Assembly: GCA_030263385.1 (NCBI GenBank)
Contig: SZOX01000004.1
Coordinates: 248,001-312,000, forward strand
DNA length: 64,000 bases
From: Zeimonas sp003577305
GTDB lineage: Bacteria; Pseudomonadota; Gammaproteobacteria; Burkholderiales; Burkholderiaceae_E
Direction: 5' to 3'
A program made the position numbers and the translations under genes. A model generated the notes under the pieces. The model was not told where the DNA came from, did not search any database, and was given only the letters and a program-made list of their open reading frames with translations. How positions within the stretch are numbered: position 1 is the first letter of the stretch; each line of letters opens with the position of its first letter. Positions 24,367 to 33,597 of this stretch are shown here, piece after piece.

Positions 24367-25188
24367 TTATCCCAGCAGGCGATGCAGCAGCATCGCCGCG
24401 GGCATGGTCGGGATCATCGCGTCGATGCGATCGAGCACGCCTCCGTGGCCCGGCAGCAGCGACCCGCTGTCCTTGACGCCCGCCTGGCGCTTGAGCAGCG
24501 ATTCGTGCAGATCGCCCACGATCGACAGCGCGGCCAGGCACACCAGTGCGAGCAGCGCTGCCGGCACCGGCCAGTGAGCCACCAGTTGCGCCGGCAACGC
24601 CTGCGAGAGCAGCTGAACCGAAGCTGCCGCCCACCCGAGCAGCGCCACCGCGATGAAGCCCCCGAGCGCGCCTTCCCAGGTCTTGCCGGGGCTGATCGCC
24701 GGCGCGAGCTTGCGCCGCCCGAACGCACGGCCTGCGAAATAGGCCGCGATGTCGGCCACCCAGACGATCGCCATCGCCACCAGCAGCGCCAGCGGCCCGA
24801 TGTCGCGCAGGGCCAGCAGCGCGACCCAGCAGGCGAGCAGCAGTGCAGCCGCCAACGGCCAGCCGCCGCCGCGTGCATCGCCGCGGCACAGGCGCAGGGG
24901 CGCGAGCACTGCCCACAGCACGGTGGCCGCAGCGCAGGTTGCCGGGACGAGCCAGGGAGGCCAGCCGCCGCGCTCGTGCCAGGCGAGCAACGCGACGCCG
25001 ATCGCTGCGAGCGCGGCCGCCGCAACGCCGGCCGCGCGGCGATACCCGAGCAGCCTGCTCCACTCGCACGCGGCCGCCGCAAGGAACGCGAGCGTGACCG
25101 CTCCCCAGACCCAGGCCGCCGACGCGAAGATCGCCGGCAGCAGCAGCGCCAGCAGGACCAGGGCAGTGACGACACGCTTGGCGAGCAT
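24367..25188 (-). CDS. cdsA: Phosphatidate cytidylyltransferase
   Basis: CdsA makes CDP-diacylglycerol for phospholipid synthesis in the inner membrane. The product is 273 residues with about seven hydrophobic segments. The CDP-diglyceride synthetase signature is split between DIAAYFAGRAFGRRKLAPAI with SPGKTWEGALGG and SIVGDLHESLLKRQAGVKD. I used the ATG at 25188; a GTG two codons earlier is equally close to the uppS stop. Confidence 0.95.
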   Translation of the reverse strand: MLAKRVVTALVLLALLLPAIFASAAWVWGAVTLAFLAAAACEWSRLLGYRRAAGVAAAALAAIGVALLAWHERGGWPPWLVPATCAAATVLWAVLAPLRLCRGDARGGGWPLAAALLLACWVALLALRDIGPLALLVAMAIVWVADIAAYFAGRAFGRRKLAPAISPGKTWEGALGGFIAVALLGWAAASVQLLSQALPAQLVAHWPVPAALLALVCLAALSIVGDLHESLLKRQAGVKDSGSLLPGHGGVLDRIDAMIPTMPAAMLLHRLLG

Positions 25189-25199
25189 CGGCACGATGC

Positions 25200-25970
25200 T
25201 CAGCCGGGGGTCGCGGCGGCGACCTGCGCGCTGGTTCGCCCGAAGCGCCGTTCGCGGGTCGCGTAGGACTCGATCGCACGATCGAGCGCGGCCGCGTCGA
25301 AGTCGGGCCACCAGGCATCGGTGAAATACAGCTCCGTGTAGGCGAGCTGCCACAGCAGGAAATTGCTGATGCGCTGCTCGCCGCCGGTACGGATGAACAG
25401 GTCGGGTTCGGGCGCGTAGGCCATCGCCAGGTGTTTCGCGAGCGCCTGCTCGCCGAACAGTTCCGGGTGGCGCGCGAGCTCGGGCTGCTCGCGCAACGCC
25501 GCCTGCACTGCCTGCATGATGTCCCAGCGCCCGCCGTAGTTGGCCGCGATCGTCAGCGTCATGCGCTGGTTGGCGGCGGTGCGCAGCTCGGCCTGGGCGA
25601 TCAGCTCGCGCAGCCGCGGCTCGAACGCCGAGATCTCGCCCACCACGCGCAGCCGGATGCCGTTCTTCTGGAGCTGCGTCACCTCGCGCTCGAGCGCCGA
25701 GACGAACAGGCGCATCAGCACCGAGACTTCCTCGGCCGGGCGCCGCCAGTTCTCGGAGCTGAACGCAAACAGGGTCAGGAACTCGACGCCGCGGCGCGCG
25801 CAGGCCTCGACGGTGGCGCGCACGGCCTCCACGCCCTTCGCATGACCGGCGACGCGCGGCAGGCGGCGCGCGGTGGCCCAACGGCCGTTGCCGTCCATGA
25901 TGATCGCGACGTGGCGCGGGATCGCGCGATACCCGGGAACCGCCACGGTGGAACTGGTGAAGGTGGACAT
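25200..25970 (-). CDS. uppS: Undecaprenyl diphosphate synthase
   Basis: The enzyme extends farnesyl diphosphate to the C55 lipid carrier for peptidoglycan and LPS. At 256 residues it has the diphosphate-binding HVAIIMDGNGRWA block (catalytic Asp), the LTLFAFSSENWRRP loop and the C-terminal RTGGEQRISNFLLWQ, AYTELYF motifs. It is followed by cdsA after 11 nt. Confidence 0.97.
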   Translation of the reverse strand: MSTFTSSTVAVPGYRAIPRHVAIIMDGNGRWATARRLPRVAGHAKGVEAVRATVEACARRGVEFLTLFAFSSENWRRPAEEVSVLMRLFVSALEREVTQLQKNGIRLRVVGEISAFEPRLRELIAQAELRTAANQRMTLTIAANYGGRWDIMQAVQAALREQPELARHPELFGEQALAKHLAMAYAPEPDLFIRTGGEQRISNFLLWQLAYTELYFTDAWWPDFDAAALDRAIESYATRERRFGRTSAQVAAATPG

Positions 25971-26007
25971 CGGGGTGTGAGGATGGACGCCCGCGCGATG
26001 CGCGGTG

Positions 26008-26568
26008 CTAGACGGTCATGATCTCCTGTTCCTTGACCGCGAGCATTCTGTCGATCTCCGCCACGAAGCGGTCGGTGAGCTTCTGCACTTCCTCCTGGGC
26101 GCGCCGCTCGTCGTCCTCGGAGATTTCCTTGTCCTTGAGCAGCTTCTTCAGGTGCTCGTTGGCGTCGCGGCGCAGGTTGCGCACCGCCACCTTGGCCTGC
26201 TCGCCCTCGTGCCTGACCACCTTGGTGAGCTCGCGCCGGCGCTCCTCGGACAGCGGCGGCATCGGCACGCGGATCAGGTCGCCACTGGTGGACGGGTTCA
26301 GCCCCAGGTCGGACTCGCGGATGGCCTTGTCGACGACCTGCACCATCTTCTTCTCCCAGGGCTGCACCGCGATGGTCCGGGCGTCCTGGACGGTGACGTT
26401 GGCCACCTGGCCGATCGGCACCATGCTGCCGTAGTAGTCGACGTGGATGTGGTCGAGCAGCCCCGCGTGCGCGCGGCCGGTGCGGATCTTCGCCAGCCCC
26501 GCCCTGAGCGACTCGATCGACTTCTGCATCTTCTGCTCGGCCGACTTGCGTACCTCGGCGATGCTCAT
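26008..26568 (-). CDS. frr: Ribosome recycling factor
   Basis: RRF splits post-termination ribosomes with EF-G. At 186 residues it matches the family throughout: KIRTGRAHAGLLDHIHVDYY, QPWEKKMVQVVDKAI, DLGLNPSTSGDLIRVPMPPL and TEERR-type SEERRRELTKVV. It is placed between pyrH and uppS as in most proteobacteria. Confidence 0.98.
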   Translation of the reverse strand: MSIAEVRKSAEQKMQKSIESLRAGLAKIRTGRAHAGLLDHIHVDYYGSMVPIGQVANVTVQDARTIAVQPWEKKMVQVVDKAIRESDLGLNPSTSGDLIRVPMPPLSEERRRELTKVVRHEGEQAKVAVRNLRRDANEHLKKLLKDKEISEDDERRAQEEVQKLTDRFVAEIDRMLAVKEQEIMTV

Positions 26569-26577
26569 GCTGTCTCC

Positions 26578-27339
26578 CTAAACGTGGACGAGCGTGCCCT
26601 CGTCGTCGCTGCTCAGCGCCCGGCGCAGCGCCCCCTCTTCAAGGATCGAGAACACCTTGATCGGCAGCTTCTGGTCACGGCACAGCGCGAACGCGGTTGC
26701 GTCCATCACCTTCAGGTGGCGCGCGATCGCCTCGTCGAAGCTGATGCGCCGGTACCGCTTCGCATCGGGATCGGCCATCGGGTCGGAGCTGTACACGCCG
26801 TCGACCTTGGTGGCCTTGAGCACCAGCTCGACGCCCATTTCCGCCCCGCGCAACGCCGCCGCGGTGTCGGTGGTGAAGAACGGATTGCCGGTGCCTGCCG
26901 CGAAGATGACGACCTTGCCCTCTTCGAGGTAGCGCAGCGCCTTGGGGCGGATGTAGGACTCGACCACCTGCTCGATCTTGAGCGCCGACTGCACCCGGGC
27001 GACCACGCCGCGCTGGCGCAGCGCATCCTGCAGCGCGAGCGAGTTCATCACGGTGGCGAGCATGCCCATGTAGTCGGCGGTGGCGCGGTCCATGCCCGCT
27101 GCCCCGCCCGCGACCCCGCGAAAGATGTTGCCCCCGCCGATGACGATCGCCAGTTCGAGCCCCGAGGCGACGACGTCGGCGATCTCGCCGACCATGCGCT
27201 CGATCGTGGCGCGATCGATGCCGTAGGCTTCGTCGCCCATCAGCGCCTCGCCGGAGAGCTTCAGCAGCACGCGGCGATAGGCCAGCGCCGGAGCCGCAGG
27301 CGCCGCACTCGCGAGGGCCAGGCTGTCGTTCGAACTCAC
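26578..27339 (-). CDS. pyrH: Uridylate kinase
   Basis: The enzyme phosphorylates UMP to UDP. At 253 residues it has an extra Ala-rich N-terminus of about 20 residues before the conserved YRRVLLKLSGEALMG. Other motifs are VIGGGNIFRG, GTGNPFFTTDTAAALR and the C-terminal LEEGALRRAL. The start is a GTG at 27339 preceded closely by AGGAGG; a later start would remove the Ala-rich tail. Confidence 0.97.
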   Translation of the reverse strand: MSSNDSLALASAAPAAPALAYRRVLLKLSGEALMGDEAYGIDRATIERMVGEIADVVASGLELAIVIGGGNIFRGVAGGAAGMDRATADYMGMLATVMNSLALQDALRQRGVVARVQSALKIEQVVESYIRPKALRYLEEGKVVIFAAGTGNPFFTTDTAAALRGAEMGVELVLKATKVDGVYSSDPMADPDAKRYRRISFDEAIARHLKVMDATAFALCRDQKLPIKVFSILEEGALRRALSSDDEGTLVHV

Positions 27340-27424
27340 GCACCCTCCTGATCGACGCGGCTGCTCGGAACCTTGCCGGGGCCGCGCCGCCCGGAATTAT
27401 GGGGCTTTTCCGGAACGAATGCCG

Positions 27425-28315
27425 TCACCGGGCCGCGGCGGCAGCCGCCTGCGCGGCAACCTCGGCAGCGAAGTCGGTCTGCTTGCGCTCGATGCCCTCG
27501 CCGACCACGTACAGCTCGAACCGGGCGACCCGGGCGCCACGCCGTGCGAGCAACTGCTCGACGGTGAGCTTGTCGTCCTTGACGAACGGCTGGCCGAGCA
27601 GCGTGACCTCCTTCAGGTACTTCTGGATCGCGCCCTCGACCATCTTCGCGACGATTTCGGCCGGCTTGCCCGACTCGGCGGCCTTCTGCTGCGCAATCGA
27701 GCGTTCGCGCTCGACGTCGTCGGCCGGCACCCCGGACTTCGACAGCGCCCTGGGCTTGCTCGCCGCAACGTGCATCGCGAGGTCTTTCGCCAGCGCCTCG
27801 TCGCCGCCGTCGACGTCGATCAGCACCCCGATCTTCGAGCCGCCGTGCACGTAGCTGGCCAGGCGACCCTCGGCGGCCACGCGCGCGAAGCGGCGGATGC
27901 TCATGTTCTCGCCGATGCGCCCGACCAGTTCGGTACGCGTGGCCTCGACGGTGCTTGCACCCATCGGCAGCGCCGAGAGCGCTGCCACGTCGGCCGGCGC
28001 GGCGCTGGCCACCAGTCCGGCGAGCTCGTCGACGAACGCGAGGAAGTCGTCGTTCCTGGCGACGAAGTCGGTCTCGCAGTTCACCTCGACGATGGCACCG
28101 AGCTTGCGGTCGTCGGCCACCCAGATGCCGACCACCCCTTCGGCCGTGACGCGCGTGGCCGCCTTGCCCGCCTTGGTGCCGAGCTTCACGCGCAGGATCT
28201 CCTCGGCGCGGGCCATGTCGCCGCCCGCCTCGGTGAGCGCCTTCTTGCACTCCATCATCGGCGCGTCGGTCTTCTCGCGCAGTTCCTTCACCATGCTCGC
28301 GGTGATTTCCGCCAT
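27425..28315 (-). CDS. tsf: Translation elongation factor Ts
   Basis: EF-Ts exchanges GDP on EF-Tu. At 296 residues it begins with the UBA-like domain (TASMVKELREKTDAPMMECK) and has the conserved EF-Tu-contact motif TDFVARNDDF. It lies downstream of rpsB with a 76-nt spacer containing GC-rich dyads (GGCGCC...GGCGCC), a place where some rpsB-tsf operons are attenuated. An 85-nt spacer separates it from pyrH. Confidence 0.98.
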   Translation of the reverse strand: MAEITASMVKELREKTDAPMMECKKALTEAGGDMARAEEILRVKLGTKAGKAATRVTAEGVVGIWVADDRKLGAIVEVNCETDFVARNDDFLAFVDELAGLVASAAPADVAALSALPMGASTVEATRTELVGRIGENMSIRRFARVAAEGRLASYVHGGSKIGVLIDVDGGDEALAKDLAMHVAASKPRALSKSGVPADDVERERSIAQQKAAESGKPAEIVAKMVEGAIQKYLKEVTLLGQPFVKDDKLTVEQLLARRGARVARFELYVVGEGIERKQTDFAAEVAAQAAAAAAR

Positions 28316-28391
28316 CGCATTGCTCCTGTGTCGGCCCCTGGCGGGCCGCTCGTTCCCGTGACTGGCGCCGGATCGCGCTCGGCGCCGACCC

Positions 28392-29141
28392 TCAGGCGTC
28401 CTCGCCGTCGACCTCGACGAACTCCTCGTCGTCGGTGGCGGCCTTGATCGCTTCCTGCAGCGACGCGGCGCGCCCCTCGAGGATCGCGTCGGCCGCGCCT
28501 CGCGCGTACAGCCGGATCGCCTTGCCGGAGTCGTCGTTGCCGGGAATGACGTGGTCGATGCCCTCGGGCGTGTGGTTGCTGTCGACGACCGCCACCACCG
28601 GAATGCCCAGCTTGTTGGCCTCGGTGACCGCGATCTTGTGAAAGCCGACGTCGATCACGAACAGCGCGTCGGGCAGCCCGCCCATTTCCTTGATGCCGCC
28701 GAGGCTGGTGTGCAGCTTCTCGAGCTCGCGCTGGAACATCAGCGACTCCTTCTTCGACATGCGTTCCAGGCCACCCTCGGACTGCGTGGCCTCCATGTCC
28801 TTGAGCCGCTTGATCGACGACTTGACTGTCTTGAAGTTGGTGAGCATGCCGCCGAGCCAGCGCTGGTCGACGTAGGGCATGCCGGCGCGTGCCGCTTCCT
28901 CGGCGACGATCTCGCGCGCCTGGCGCTTGGTGCCGACGAACAGCACCGTGCCGCGATTGGCCGCGAGCTGGCGCAGGTACTTCATCGCGTCCTGGTACAT
29001 GACCAGGGTCTTCTCGAGGTTGAAGATGTGGATACGGTTGCGGTGGCCGTAGATGTACGGGGCCATCCGCGGATTCCAGAAGCGCGTCTGGTGGCCGAAA
29101 TGAACGCCGGCCTCGAGCATTTGCCGCATGGTGACGGACAT
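28392..29141 (-). CDS. rpsB: 30S ribosomal protein S2
   Basis: S2 is a primary small-subunit protein. The ATG at 29141 gives 249 residues and has GGAG 8 nt upstream. It matches the family from MRQMLEAGVHFGHQTRFWNP through NLEKTLVMYQDA, the QRWLGGMLTNFKT block and PDALFVIDVGFHKIAVTEA. It heads the long minus-strand operon that runs to the palindrome at 13905. Confidence 0.98.
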   Translation of the reverse strand: MSVTMRQMLEAGVHFGHQTRFWNPRMAPYIYGHRNRIHIFNLEKTLVMYQDAMKYLRQLAANRGTVLFVGTKRQAREIVAEEAARAGMPYVDQRWLGGMLTNFKTVKSSIKRLKDMEATQSEGGLERMSKKESLMFQRELEKLHTSLGGIKEMGGLPDALFVIDVGFHKIAVTEANKLGIPVVAVVDSNHTPEGIDHVIPGNDDSGKAIRLYARGAADAILEGRAASLQEAIKAATDDEEFVEVDGEDA

Positions 29142-29407
29142 GACAAACTCCGATCGGGTTGAGCCTGACGCACCGCCCGCGATGCCGCGCCGCGCTGACC
29201 GGCGCGAACCGGCCGGTTGCGGCGCGTCCTTTCGCCACCCCCGACCGCGACGGCTCGCGGGCATCGCCTGCGAAGTCTGCGCGATCGGCGGCACCCAACA
29301 GCGGCGGTGCGCGCATTTTCTTGGCCGGCTGCCTGCGGGTTGGGCCGCCGCGCGAAGCTCGCGAAGCACCGCCCGCATGGGCGTCCAGCCAAGCTTATAA
29401 TCATAGC
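29142..29407. other. 266-bp divergent rpsB/map regulatory region
   Basis: The only AT-rich stretch is 29391-29401, next to map; it carries TATAAT towards map and, on the other strand, TATGAT/TATAAG-like boxes towards rpsB. If rpsB starts there, its leader is about 250 nt and very GC-rich, long enough for the autogenous S2 control known in other bacteria. I could not fold it reliably by eye. Confidence 0.4.
29396..29401 (+). promoter_or_regulatory. -10 box of map, 6 nt from the start codon
   Basis: A perfect TATAAT lies 6 nt before the map ATG, which places the expected transcription start at or within a base of the A of ATG. There is no Shine-Dalgarno, so a leaderless mRNA is likely. No good -35 is seen at 16-18 nt. 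Confidence 0.55.
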
Positions 29408-30217
29408 ATGCCCATCATCCTGAAGTCCGCTTCCGAAATCGCGGCCATGCGCGTGGCAGGTCGCCTCGCCAGCGAAGTGCTCGACTACATCACCCCCTTC
29501 GTTCGCGCCGGCGTCACCACCGGCGAGATCGACCGCCTGTGCCACGAATACATGGTCGAGGTACAGAAGACCGTCCCGGCACCGTTGAACTACGCCCCGC
29601 CCGGCTACCGGCCGTATCCGCGCTCGATCTGCACCTCGGTGAACCACCAGGTCTGCCACGGCATCCCGGGCGAGCGGGTGCTGAAGAGCGGCGACATCAT
29701 GAACATCGACATCACCGTCATCAAGGACGGCTTCCACGGCGACACCAGCCGCATGTTCATGATCGGCGAGCCGTCGGTCGCCGCGCGCCGCCTGTGCCAG
29801 GTCACCTTCGAGTGCATGTGGATCGGCATCGACCAGGTACGCCCGGGCGCGACGATCGGCGACATCGGCCACGCGATCCAGCGCCACGCCGAGGCCCACG
29901 GCTACTCGGTGGTGCGCGAGTTCTGCGGCCACGGCATCGGGCGGCGCTTCCACGAGGAGCCGCAGGTGCTGCACTACGGCCAGCCGGGCGTCGGCGAGCG
30001 CCTCGCGCCGGGGATGATCTTCACCATCGAGCCGATGATCAACGCCGGCAAGCGCGAGGTGCGCGAGATGGCCGACGGCTGGACGATCGTCACGAAGGAT
30101 CACAGCCTGTCGGCCCAGTGGGAGCACACGGTGCTGGTGACCGACTCCGGCCACGAAGTGCTGACCGTCTCGGCCGGCACCCCGGCCCGCCCGGAGCCGC
30201 TGCCCGCGGTCGCGTGA
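29408..30217 (+). CDS. map: Methionine aminopeptidase, type I
   Basis: The enzyme removes the initiator methionine from new proteins. The product is 269 residues. Metal ligands are visible in NIDITVIKDGFHGDTSRMF (two Asp), CGHGIGRRFHEEPQ (His), FTIEPM (Glu) and QWEHTVLV (Glu). The region around APLNYAPPGYRPYPRSICTS is a few residues longer than in E. coli. The start matches the family N-terminus exactly. The stop overlaps the glnD GTG. Confidence 0.97.
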   Translation: MPIILKSASEIAAMRVAGRLASEVLDYITPFVRAGVTTGEIDRLCHEYMVEVQKTVPAPLNYAPPGYRPYPRSICTSVNHQVCHGIPGERVLKSGDIMNIDITVIKDGFHGDTSRMFMIGEPSVAARRLCQVTFECMWIGIDQVRPGATIGDIGHAIQRHAEAHGYSVVREFCGHGIGRRFHEEPQVLHYGQPGVGERLAPGMIFTIEPMINAGKREVREMADGWTIVTKDHSLSAQWEHTVLVTDSGHEVLTVSAGTPARPEPLPAVA

Positions 30218-32775
30218 AGCCGCTCGCCGATCCCGCCGGCCTGCGCGAGCACTTCCTGCAGGCGCGCGCGGCGGCGATCGAGCGATTCCGCCGCACACAG
30301 GACCCCGACGCGCTGTCGCGCGCGCTCTCGCGCGCGAGCGACCGCGCCCTGCGGGGCCTGTGGCGCGCGGCCCGCCCCGGGCGCCAGGCCGCGCTGCTGG
30401 CGGTCGGCGGCTACGGGCGCTGCGACCAGTTCCCTCACTCCGACGTCGACCTGCTGATCGTGCGCGCCGAGCATGCCGACGCCGCGCTGCTGCAGCGCCT
30501 CGAAGCCTTCGTCGGCGCATGCTGGGATTGCAGCCTGCCGATCGGCCACAGCGTGCGCACCGTCGCGCAGTGCCTGGAGGAGGCGCGCGCCGACCTCACG
30601 GTGCAGACCGCGATGCTCGAGATGCGCTGGCTGGCCGGCAACCGCGAGCTGGCCCATGAGTTGGCCGGCACGCTCGCCGCCGAACTGGACGTGCGCGCCT
30701 TCTTCGTGGCCAAGCTCCTCGAGATGCGCCAGCGCCACTCGAAGTACGACGACACGCCGTACAGCCTGGAGCCCAACACCAAGGAAAGCCCGGGCGGCCT
30801 GCGCGACCTGCACGTGATCCTCTGGATCGCGCGCGCGGCCGGCTTCGGCCGCAGCTGGCCCGAACTGCAGCACCGCGACCTGATCACCGCCAGCGAGGCC
30901 GCGCAACTGCGCCGCAACGACCGCCGGATCCGCCGCATCCGCGCCTGGCTGCACGTGCTGGCCGACCGGCACGAAGACCGGCTCGTGTTCGACCTGCAGG
31001 CGCCGGTGGCAGCGGCACTCGGGCTGGCCGGCGCCGACGCCCGGCGCTCCTCCGAAGAACTGATGCAGCGCTACTACTGGGCGGCCAAGGCGGTCACCCA
31101 GCTGAACACGATCGTGCTGCAGAACCTGCGCGCCGCGCTGTTTCCGGCGCCCGATGCGCAGCCCGTGCCGATCGACGCGCAGTTCCGCAACCTGCAGGGC
31201 ATGCTCGACGCGATCGACCCCGCGTGTTTCGAACGCGACCCCCCATCGATGCTGCGCGCCTTCGTGGTCATGGTGCGCCACTCCGAACTGTCCGGCATGA
31301 CCACGCGCACGCTGCGCGCGCTCTGGCACGCGCGCACGCGCATCGACGGCGCGTTCCGGCGCGATCCGGTCGCCCGCGAGCTGTTCATGCAGATCCTGCA
31401 GGCGCCGCGCGGAGTCACGCACGAATTGCGCCGGATGAACCAGTGGTCGATCCTCGGGCGCTACCTGCCGGCGTTCCGCCGCATCGTCGGACGCATGCAG
31501 CACGACCTGTTCCACGTCTACACGGTCGACCAGCACATCCTGATGGTGGTGCGCAACCTGCGCCGCTTCACGATCAGCGCGCACGCGCACGAGTATCCGT
31601 TCTGCTCGGAGCTGATGAGCGGCTTCGACCGGCCGTGGCGCCTGCTGGTCGCGGCGCTGTTTCACGACATCGCCAAGGGGCGCGGCGGCGATCACTCGAA
31701 GCTCGGGCGGCTCGACGCACGCCGCTTCTGTCGCCAGCACGGCGTCTCGCCGGCCGACGTCGCGCTGATCGAGTTCCTGGTCGAGCAGCACCTGACGATG
31801 TCCTCGGTGGCGCAGAAACAGGACCTGAGCGATCCGGACGTCATTGCCCGCTTCGCCGCGCTGGTGAAGACCGAGGAGCGGCTGAACGCGCTGTACTTGC
31901 TCACCGTCGCCGACATCCGCGGCACGAGCCCGAGGGTCTGGAACGCCTGGAAAGGCAAGCTGCTCGAGGATCTCTACCGGCTGACCCGGCGGGTGCTGGC
32001 GGGCGAGACACCCTCGGCGCAGGTGCGCCTGGACGCGCGGCGTGCGGAGGCGGTGCGGGTGCTGGGCCTGTATGCGATCGGCCCCGAGCGCTACGCACAC
32101 TTCTGGCGCCAGCTCGATGCGCCCTACTTCCTGCGCAACGACCCGCAGGACGTTGCCTGGCACACGCGCGTGCTGCATGCGCACGCCGACACCGCAAGCC
32201 CGATCGTGCGGGCGCGCCTGGCGCCGATCGGCGAAGGCTTCCAGGTGGTCGTCTACCAGCCCGACCAGCCCGACCTGTTCGCGCGCATCTGCGGCTATTT
32301 CGACGGCCGTAACCTGTCGGTGCTCGATGCGAAGATCCACACCACCGAGCACGGCTACGCGCTCGACAGCTTCGTGCTGGTCGATCCGGCCGGCCCGGCC
32401 CACTATCGCGACATCCTGGTGCAGGTGGAAAACGAGCTCGCGCAGCGACTGGCGCGGCCGGGCGAGTTGCCGCCACCGGTGCGCGGGCGCGCGTCGCGGC
32501 GCTCGCGCTCGTTCCCGATCGAGCCGTCGGTCGACCTGCGTCCCGACGAGCGCGGCCGCCAGTTCCTGCTGTCGGTGGTGGCCAACGACCGCACCGGGCT
32601 GCTCTACGCCATCGCGCGGGTGCTCGGCCGATACCGGATCGACCTGCACACCGCGCGGATCACGACGCTGGGCGAGCGCGTCGAGGACGTCTTCCTGATC
32701 GACGGCGAGGCGCTGCGCAATCCGCGCGAGCAACTTCAGTTCGAGACCGCGCTGCTCGCCGAATTGCGCGCCTGA
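30214..32775 (+). CDS. glnD: Bifunctional uridylyltransferase / uridylyl-removing enzyme GlnD
   Basis: GlnD senses glutamine and adds or removes UMP on PII proteins. The GTG at 30214 overlaps the map stop (GTGA) and gives 853 residues. The nucleotidyltransferase motif reads GGYGRCDQFPHSDVDLLIV; the two Asp are kept, while the usual GRGEL is changed to GRCDQ. A PII-uridylyl domain follows, then the HD domain (ALFHDIAKGRGGDHSKLG, about 475-495) and two C-terminal ACT domains (beginning near LFARICGYFDGRNLSVLDAK and LLSVVANDRTGLLYAIARVL). Confidence 0.97.
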   Translation: MKPLADPAGLREHFLQARAAAIERFRRTQDPDALSRALSRASDRALRGLWRAARPGRQAALLAVGGYGRCDQFPHSDVDLLIVRAEHADAALLQRLEAFVGACWDCSLPIGHSVRTVAQCLEEARADLTVQTAMLEMRWLAGNRELAHELAGTLAAELDVRAFFVAKLLEMRQRHSKYDDTPYSLEPNTKESPGGLRDLHVILWIARAAGFGRSWPELQHRDLITASEAAQLRRNDRRIRRIRAWLHVLADRHEDRLVFDLQAPVAAALGLAGADARRSSEELMQRYYWAAKAVTQLNTIVLQNLRAALFPAPDAQPVPIDAQFRNLQGMLDAIDPACFERDPPSMLRAFVVMVRHSELSGMTTRTLRALWHARTRIDGAFRRDPVARELFMQILQAPRGVTHELRRMNQWSILGRYLPAFRRIVGRMQHDLFHVYTVDQHILMVVRNLRRFTISAHAHEYPFCSELMSGFDRPWRLLVAALFHDIAKGRGGDHSKLGRLDARRFCRQHGVSPADVALIEFLVEQHLTMSSVAQKQDLSDPDVIARFAALVKTEERLNALYLLTVADIRGTSPRVWNAWKGKLLEDLYRLTRRVLAGETPSAQVRLDARRAEAVRVLGLYAIGPERYAHFWRQLDAPYFLRNDPQDVAWHTRVLHAHADTASPIVRARLAPIGEGFQVVVYQPDQPDLFARICGYFDGRNLSVLDAKIHTTEHGYALDSFVLVDPAGPAHYRDILVQVENELAQRLARPGELPPPVRGRASRRSRSFPIEPSVDLRPDERGRQFLLSVVANDRTGLLYAIARVLGRYRIDLHTARITTLGERVEDVFLIDGEALRNPREQLQFETALLAELRA

Positions 32776-32842
32776 AGCGACGCCCCACCCGCGGGCCCGG
32801 CCCGAGGCCGGACGCGGACTCGGGCGCGCAGCGCCCGCGGCC
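32776..32842. terminator. GC-rich convergent spacer with short hairpin between glnD and mtnP
   Basis: The 67-bp spacer is almost all G and C and includes GGGCGC-GCA-GCGCCC near its right end. No U-tract is present in either direction, so any intrinsic termination would be weak. Confidence 0.3.
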
Positions 32843-33580
32843 TCAGGCGCGCGCCAATTCGGCGAGCACCGTCCTCACGTGGCCCATCGTCGCCTCGAGC
32901 ACCGTGTGGATCTCGGGCATCGAGATGCCGGCGCGGCTGGCGCCGAGCCCGGCCGCCTGGTTCGCGACCACGCACAGCGACGCATAGGCGAGCCCGGCCT
33001 CGCGTGCCAGCGCGGCCTCCGGCATGCCGGTCATGCCGACCAGGTCGCAGCCGTCGCGCGCCAGGCGCGCGATCTCGGCGGCGGTCTCGAGGCGCGGTCC
33101 CTGCGTGCAGCCGTAGACGGCCCCGTCGATGACCGGCCTGCCGCAGCGTCGCGCCGCCTCCAGCAACTGGTTCCTGAGCGCTGCGTCGTAGGGCCAGGTG
33201 AAGTCGATGTGCGTGACCGGCTGCTCGACGCCCTCGAAATAGGTGTGCTTGCGCCCCCAGGTGTAGTCGACGATCTGGTCCGGCACCACCAGGCTTCCGG
33301 CGACGCAGTCGGCGCGGATGCCGCCCACCGTGGCCACCGCGACCACCTGGGTGACCTCGACCCGCCGCAGTGCCCAGACGTTGGCGCGATAGTTGATCTC
33401 GTGCGGGGCGATCGTGTGGCCGTAGCCGTGGCGCGCGAGGAACACGATCGGTCGACCGTCGAGTTCGCCGTGCGTGAGCGCGCAGGACGGATCGCCGTAG
33501 GGGGTGCGAACCACCTCGCGCCGCGCCTTGCCCAGCCCCGCGAGCTTCGCGAAACCGCTGCCGCCGATGATTGCCAGCAT
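32843..33580 (-). CDS. mtnP: S-methyl-5'-thioinosine / thioadenosine phosphorylase family
   Basis: This purine-nucleoside phosphorylase family member has 245 residues. Phosphate-site motifs are AIIGGSGFAKLAGL, FLARHGYGHTIAPHEINYRA and CTQGPRLETAAEI. The purine site near MTGMPEAALARE is followed by VVANQAAG, with Asn where human methylthioadenosine phosphorylase has Asp. Asn is the residue used by 6-oxopurine phosphorylases, so methylthioinosine may be the real substrate, as in Pseudomonas. It is the last gene of the smc-zipA-ligA-galU run, 17 nt after galU. Confidence 0.85.
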   Translation of the reverse strand: MLAIIGGSGFAKLAGLGKARREVVRTPYGDPSCALTHGELDGRPIVFLARHGYGHTIAPHEINYRANVWALRRVEVTQVVAVATVGGIRADCVAGSLVVPDQIVDYTWGRKHTYFEGVEQPVTHIDFTWPYDAALRNQLLEAARRCGRPVIDGAVYGCTQGPRLETAAEIARLARDGCDLVGMTGMPEAALAREAGLAYASLCVVANQAAGLGASRAGISMPEIHTVLEATMGHVRTVLAELARA

Positions 33581-33597
33581 CTGCGGATTCCTCGCGT

